Shown here one piece after another: positions 5,710 to 6,333 of a stretch of DNA of 6,333 nucleotides (the stretch's first letter is position 1; each line of letters starts with the position of its first letter). The notes under the pieces are model-generated. The model made no database searches. It worked only from the letters and a program-made list of their open reading frames with translations, and was not told the origin of the DNA. This DNA comes from Thermoplasmata archaeon. GTDB lineage: Archaea; Thermoplasmatota; Thermoplasmata; UBA184. The stretch is from positions 1 to 6,333 of the forward strand of contig JAKAVH010000190.1 of assembly GCA_021827545.1 (NCBI GenBank), read 5' to 3'. A program made the position numbers and the translations under genes.

Positions 5710-5743
5710 GGGACCCAGCGGGGATCCGAGCCCGCCGGGTCCC
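5710..5743. repeat. Long hairpin: 12-bp stem with one mismatch, 8-nt loop
   Basis: The outer stem is gggaccc (5710-5716) with gggtccc (5737-5743). After one A/C mismatch the inner stem gcggg (5718-5722) pairs with cccgc (5731-5735), leaving an 8-nt loop. It lies about 70 bp beyond the stop of the minus-strand HTH-CBS gene. It could protect or process that transcript's 3' end, belong to a small RNA, or be a protein site. There is no U-run on the minus-strand side, so a classical intrinsic terminator is not supported. Confidence 0.45.
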
Positions 5744-5814
5744 CCTCCCTCTCCGGAGCGAGTCCTTGCCGGGCTCCGCGCGACAGGGGACGAGAGAACT
5801 TCCGGGCCGGTCCT

Positions 5815-6333
5815 CTAGCCTTCCGGCTTTCGGCGCAGTGAGGTACCCCGGAGCCCCCGGATCAGATCGGACTTGGTGACGATCCCGCGGATCTCGCCGC
5901 GATGGCTCACCAGCACGGCCGCGTACCGGCCCAGGAGCGGGGGAAGAAGCTCGGCGGGAAAGCCCTCCTCGACGACCGGGTACGCGGTCTCGAGCACGTC
6001 CCGGACCCGGAGTCGATGGGCGTTCGCCTGGGCGAGCGCGCGAAGCAACGCCGACTCCGAGAGCGCCCCCACCACGCGACCCTCATCGATTACCGGCAGC
6101 TGCGAGAACGCACCGGACTCCATCCGCTGCGCGGCCGTGGAGAGCGATGCGGCAGATTCGACGGAGGTCAACGTTCGGTTCATCAGGTCCGCCACCGTGA
6201 GCTTCGGTGCGGTGAGCCCTTCCTTCGTCTCAAGATAGCTCAGGATCTGCTGGACCAGTTCGTAGGACGGGCGGATCTGTCCGCGCTCGATCCGCGACAG
6301 CGTAGCGTCGCTCCGATCCACCGCCCGAGCCAG
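5815..6333 (-). CDS. Transcriptional regulator with HTH and two CBS domains, 5' end cut by window
   Basis: The visible part is 172 codons. The right edge begins LARAVDRSDATLSRIERGQ, the second half of a Cro/XRE-type helix-turn-helix: the recognition helix, then the diagnostic S-R-I-E-R-G and P-S-Y-E sequence. Two CBS domains follow, counting residues from the in-frame GTG at 6321. The first spans about 42-95 (TVADLMNRTLTSV, then LPVIDEGRVVGALSESALL), and the second about 105-157 (RVRDVLETAYPVV, then VLVSHRGEIRGIVTKSDLI). Paired CBS modules usually bind adenosine nucleotides or SAM-like ligands. HTH-CBS proteins of this layout are common in archaea and are presumed ligand-responsive DNA-binding regulators. 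The GTG at 6321 is not the true start, because the HTH continues upstream of it without a stop to the window edge. Its targets are unknown; the dyads upstream of the MFS gene on the same strand are candidates. Confidence 0.88.
   Translation of the reverse strand: MARAVDRSDATLSRIERGQIRPSYELVQQILSYLETKEGLTAPKLTVADLMNRTLTSVESAASLSTAAQRMESGAFSQLPVIDEGRVVGALSESALLRALAQANAHRLRVRDVLETAYPVVEEGFPAELLPPLLGRYAAVLVSHRGEIRGIVTKSDLIRGLRGTSLRRKPEG

Larger units (their letters stand above)
5427..5814. other. 388-bp gene-poor, dyad-rich region between the HTH-CBS and MFS genes
   Basis: I see no convincing coding region here. Short open frames exist on both strands, but they give low-complexity Pro/Arg/Gly-rich peptides without domain patterns. 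The stretch contains the three dyads nearest the MFS start, a 12-nt direct repeat (5534-5545 and 5689-5700), further small hairpins and a long hairpin at 5710-5743. The small hairpins are ggcgtc/gacgcc at 5548-5566, gcgc-gata-gcgc at 5581-5592 and gagcg-ggat-cgctc at 5599-5612. No tRNA T-arm, rRNA segment or CRISPR-like spacing is visible. It probably holds the 3' end of the HTH-CBS transcript and the control region of the MFS gene. An unannotated structured RNA is possible. Confidence 0.5.

Noticed and set aside
5427..5814. tRNA or C/D box RNA in the gene-poor stretch
   Set aside because: No GGTTCRAATCC-like T-arm with a matching acceptor stem was found, and only partial C-box-like gatga occurs at 5641-5645 without a good D box.
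5489..5818. A plus-strand frame of 109 codons, with an ATG at 5642 giving 58 codons
   Set aside because: Pro/Gly/Ser-rich, weaker third-position GC than the real genes, no recognisable pattern, and it overlaps the end of the HTH-CBS gene.
6319..6321. GTG at 6321 as the start of the HTH-CBS regulator
   Set aside because: The HTH recognition region continues upstream (LARAV) to the window edge without a stop, so the true start is outside the window.

Overview
The window is GC-rich throughout and densely coding. It most likely comes from an archaeon. Three observations point that way. The right-edge gene has the helix-turn-helix plus paired CBS domain layout that is common in archaea. The left-edge gene start resembles archaeal-type TruD. 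Several genes have a short AT-rich box about 25 bp upstream of the start codon (taataat, atttatc, ctttatgc), as expected for TATA-driven leaderless or short-leader archaeal transcripts, and I see no convincing Shine-Dalgarno sequences. The proteins are Arg-rich rather than strongly acidic, which argues against haloarchaea. A high-GC lineage such as some Thermoplasmatota is my best guess, but it is inference.

Layout from left to right: (1) positions 1-95, minus strand, the start of a probable TruD tRNA pseudouridine synthase running off the left edge; (2) 156-632, plus strand, an unrecognised 158-residue protein divergent from it and sharing a very short promoter region; (3) 637-2079, minus, a 12-helix MFS permease converging on it with only 4 bp between the stop codons; (4) 2197-2778, minus, a small protein with an HExxH zinc-protease motif; (5) 2870-3892, plus, a P1-family (DmpA/NylC-like) self-processing N-terminal-nucleophile hydrolase, divergent from gene 4; (6) 3963-5426, minus, a second MFS permease of the DHA3/MFS_3 type; (7) 5427-5814, a 388-bp stretch with no convincing gene but many dyads, including a 12-bp-stem hairpin and a 12-nt direct repeat; (8) 5815-6333, minus, a 5'-truncated HTH-CBS regulator.

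Functionally this looks like ordinary chromosomal territory with an accessory flavour: two exporter-like permeases, two predicted peptidases/hydrolases and a ligand-sensing regulator. The closest thing to a system would be the regulator with the structured upstream region of the second permease, or the peptidase/hydrolase pair flanked by the two permeases, but the sequence alone does not prove either. The most useful second looks are the non-coding 5427-5814 region, the operator-like dyad over the first permease's promoter, and the HExxH protein of unknown family.
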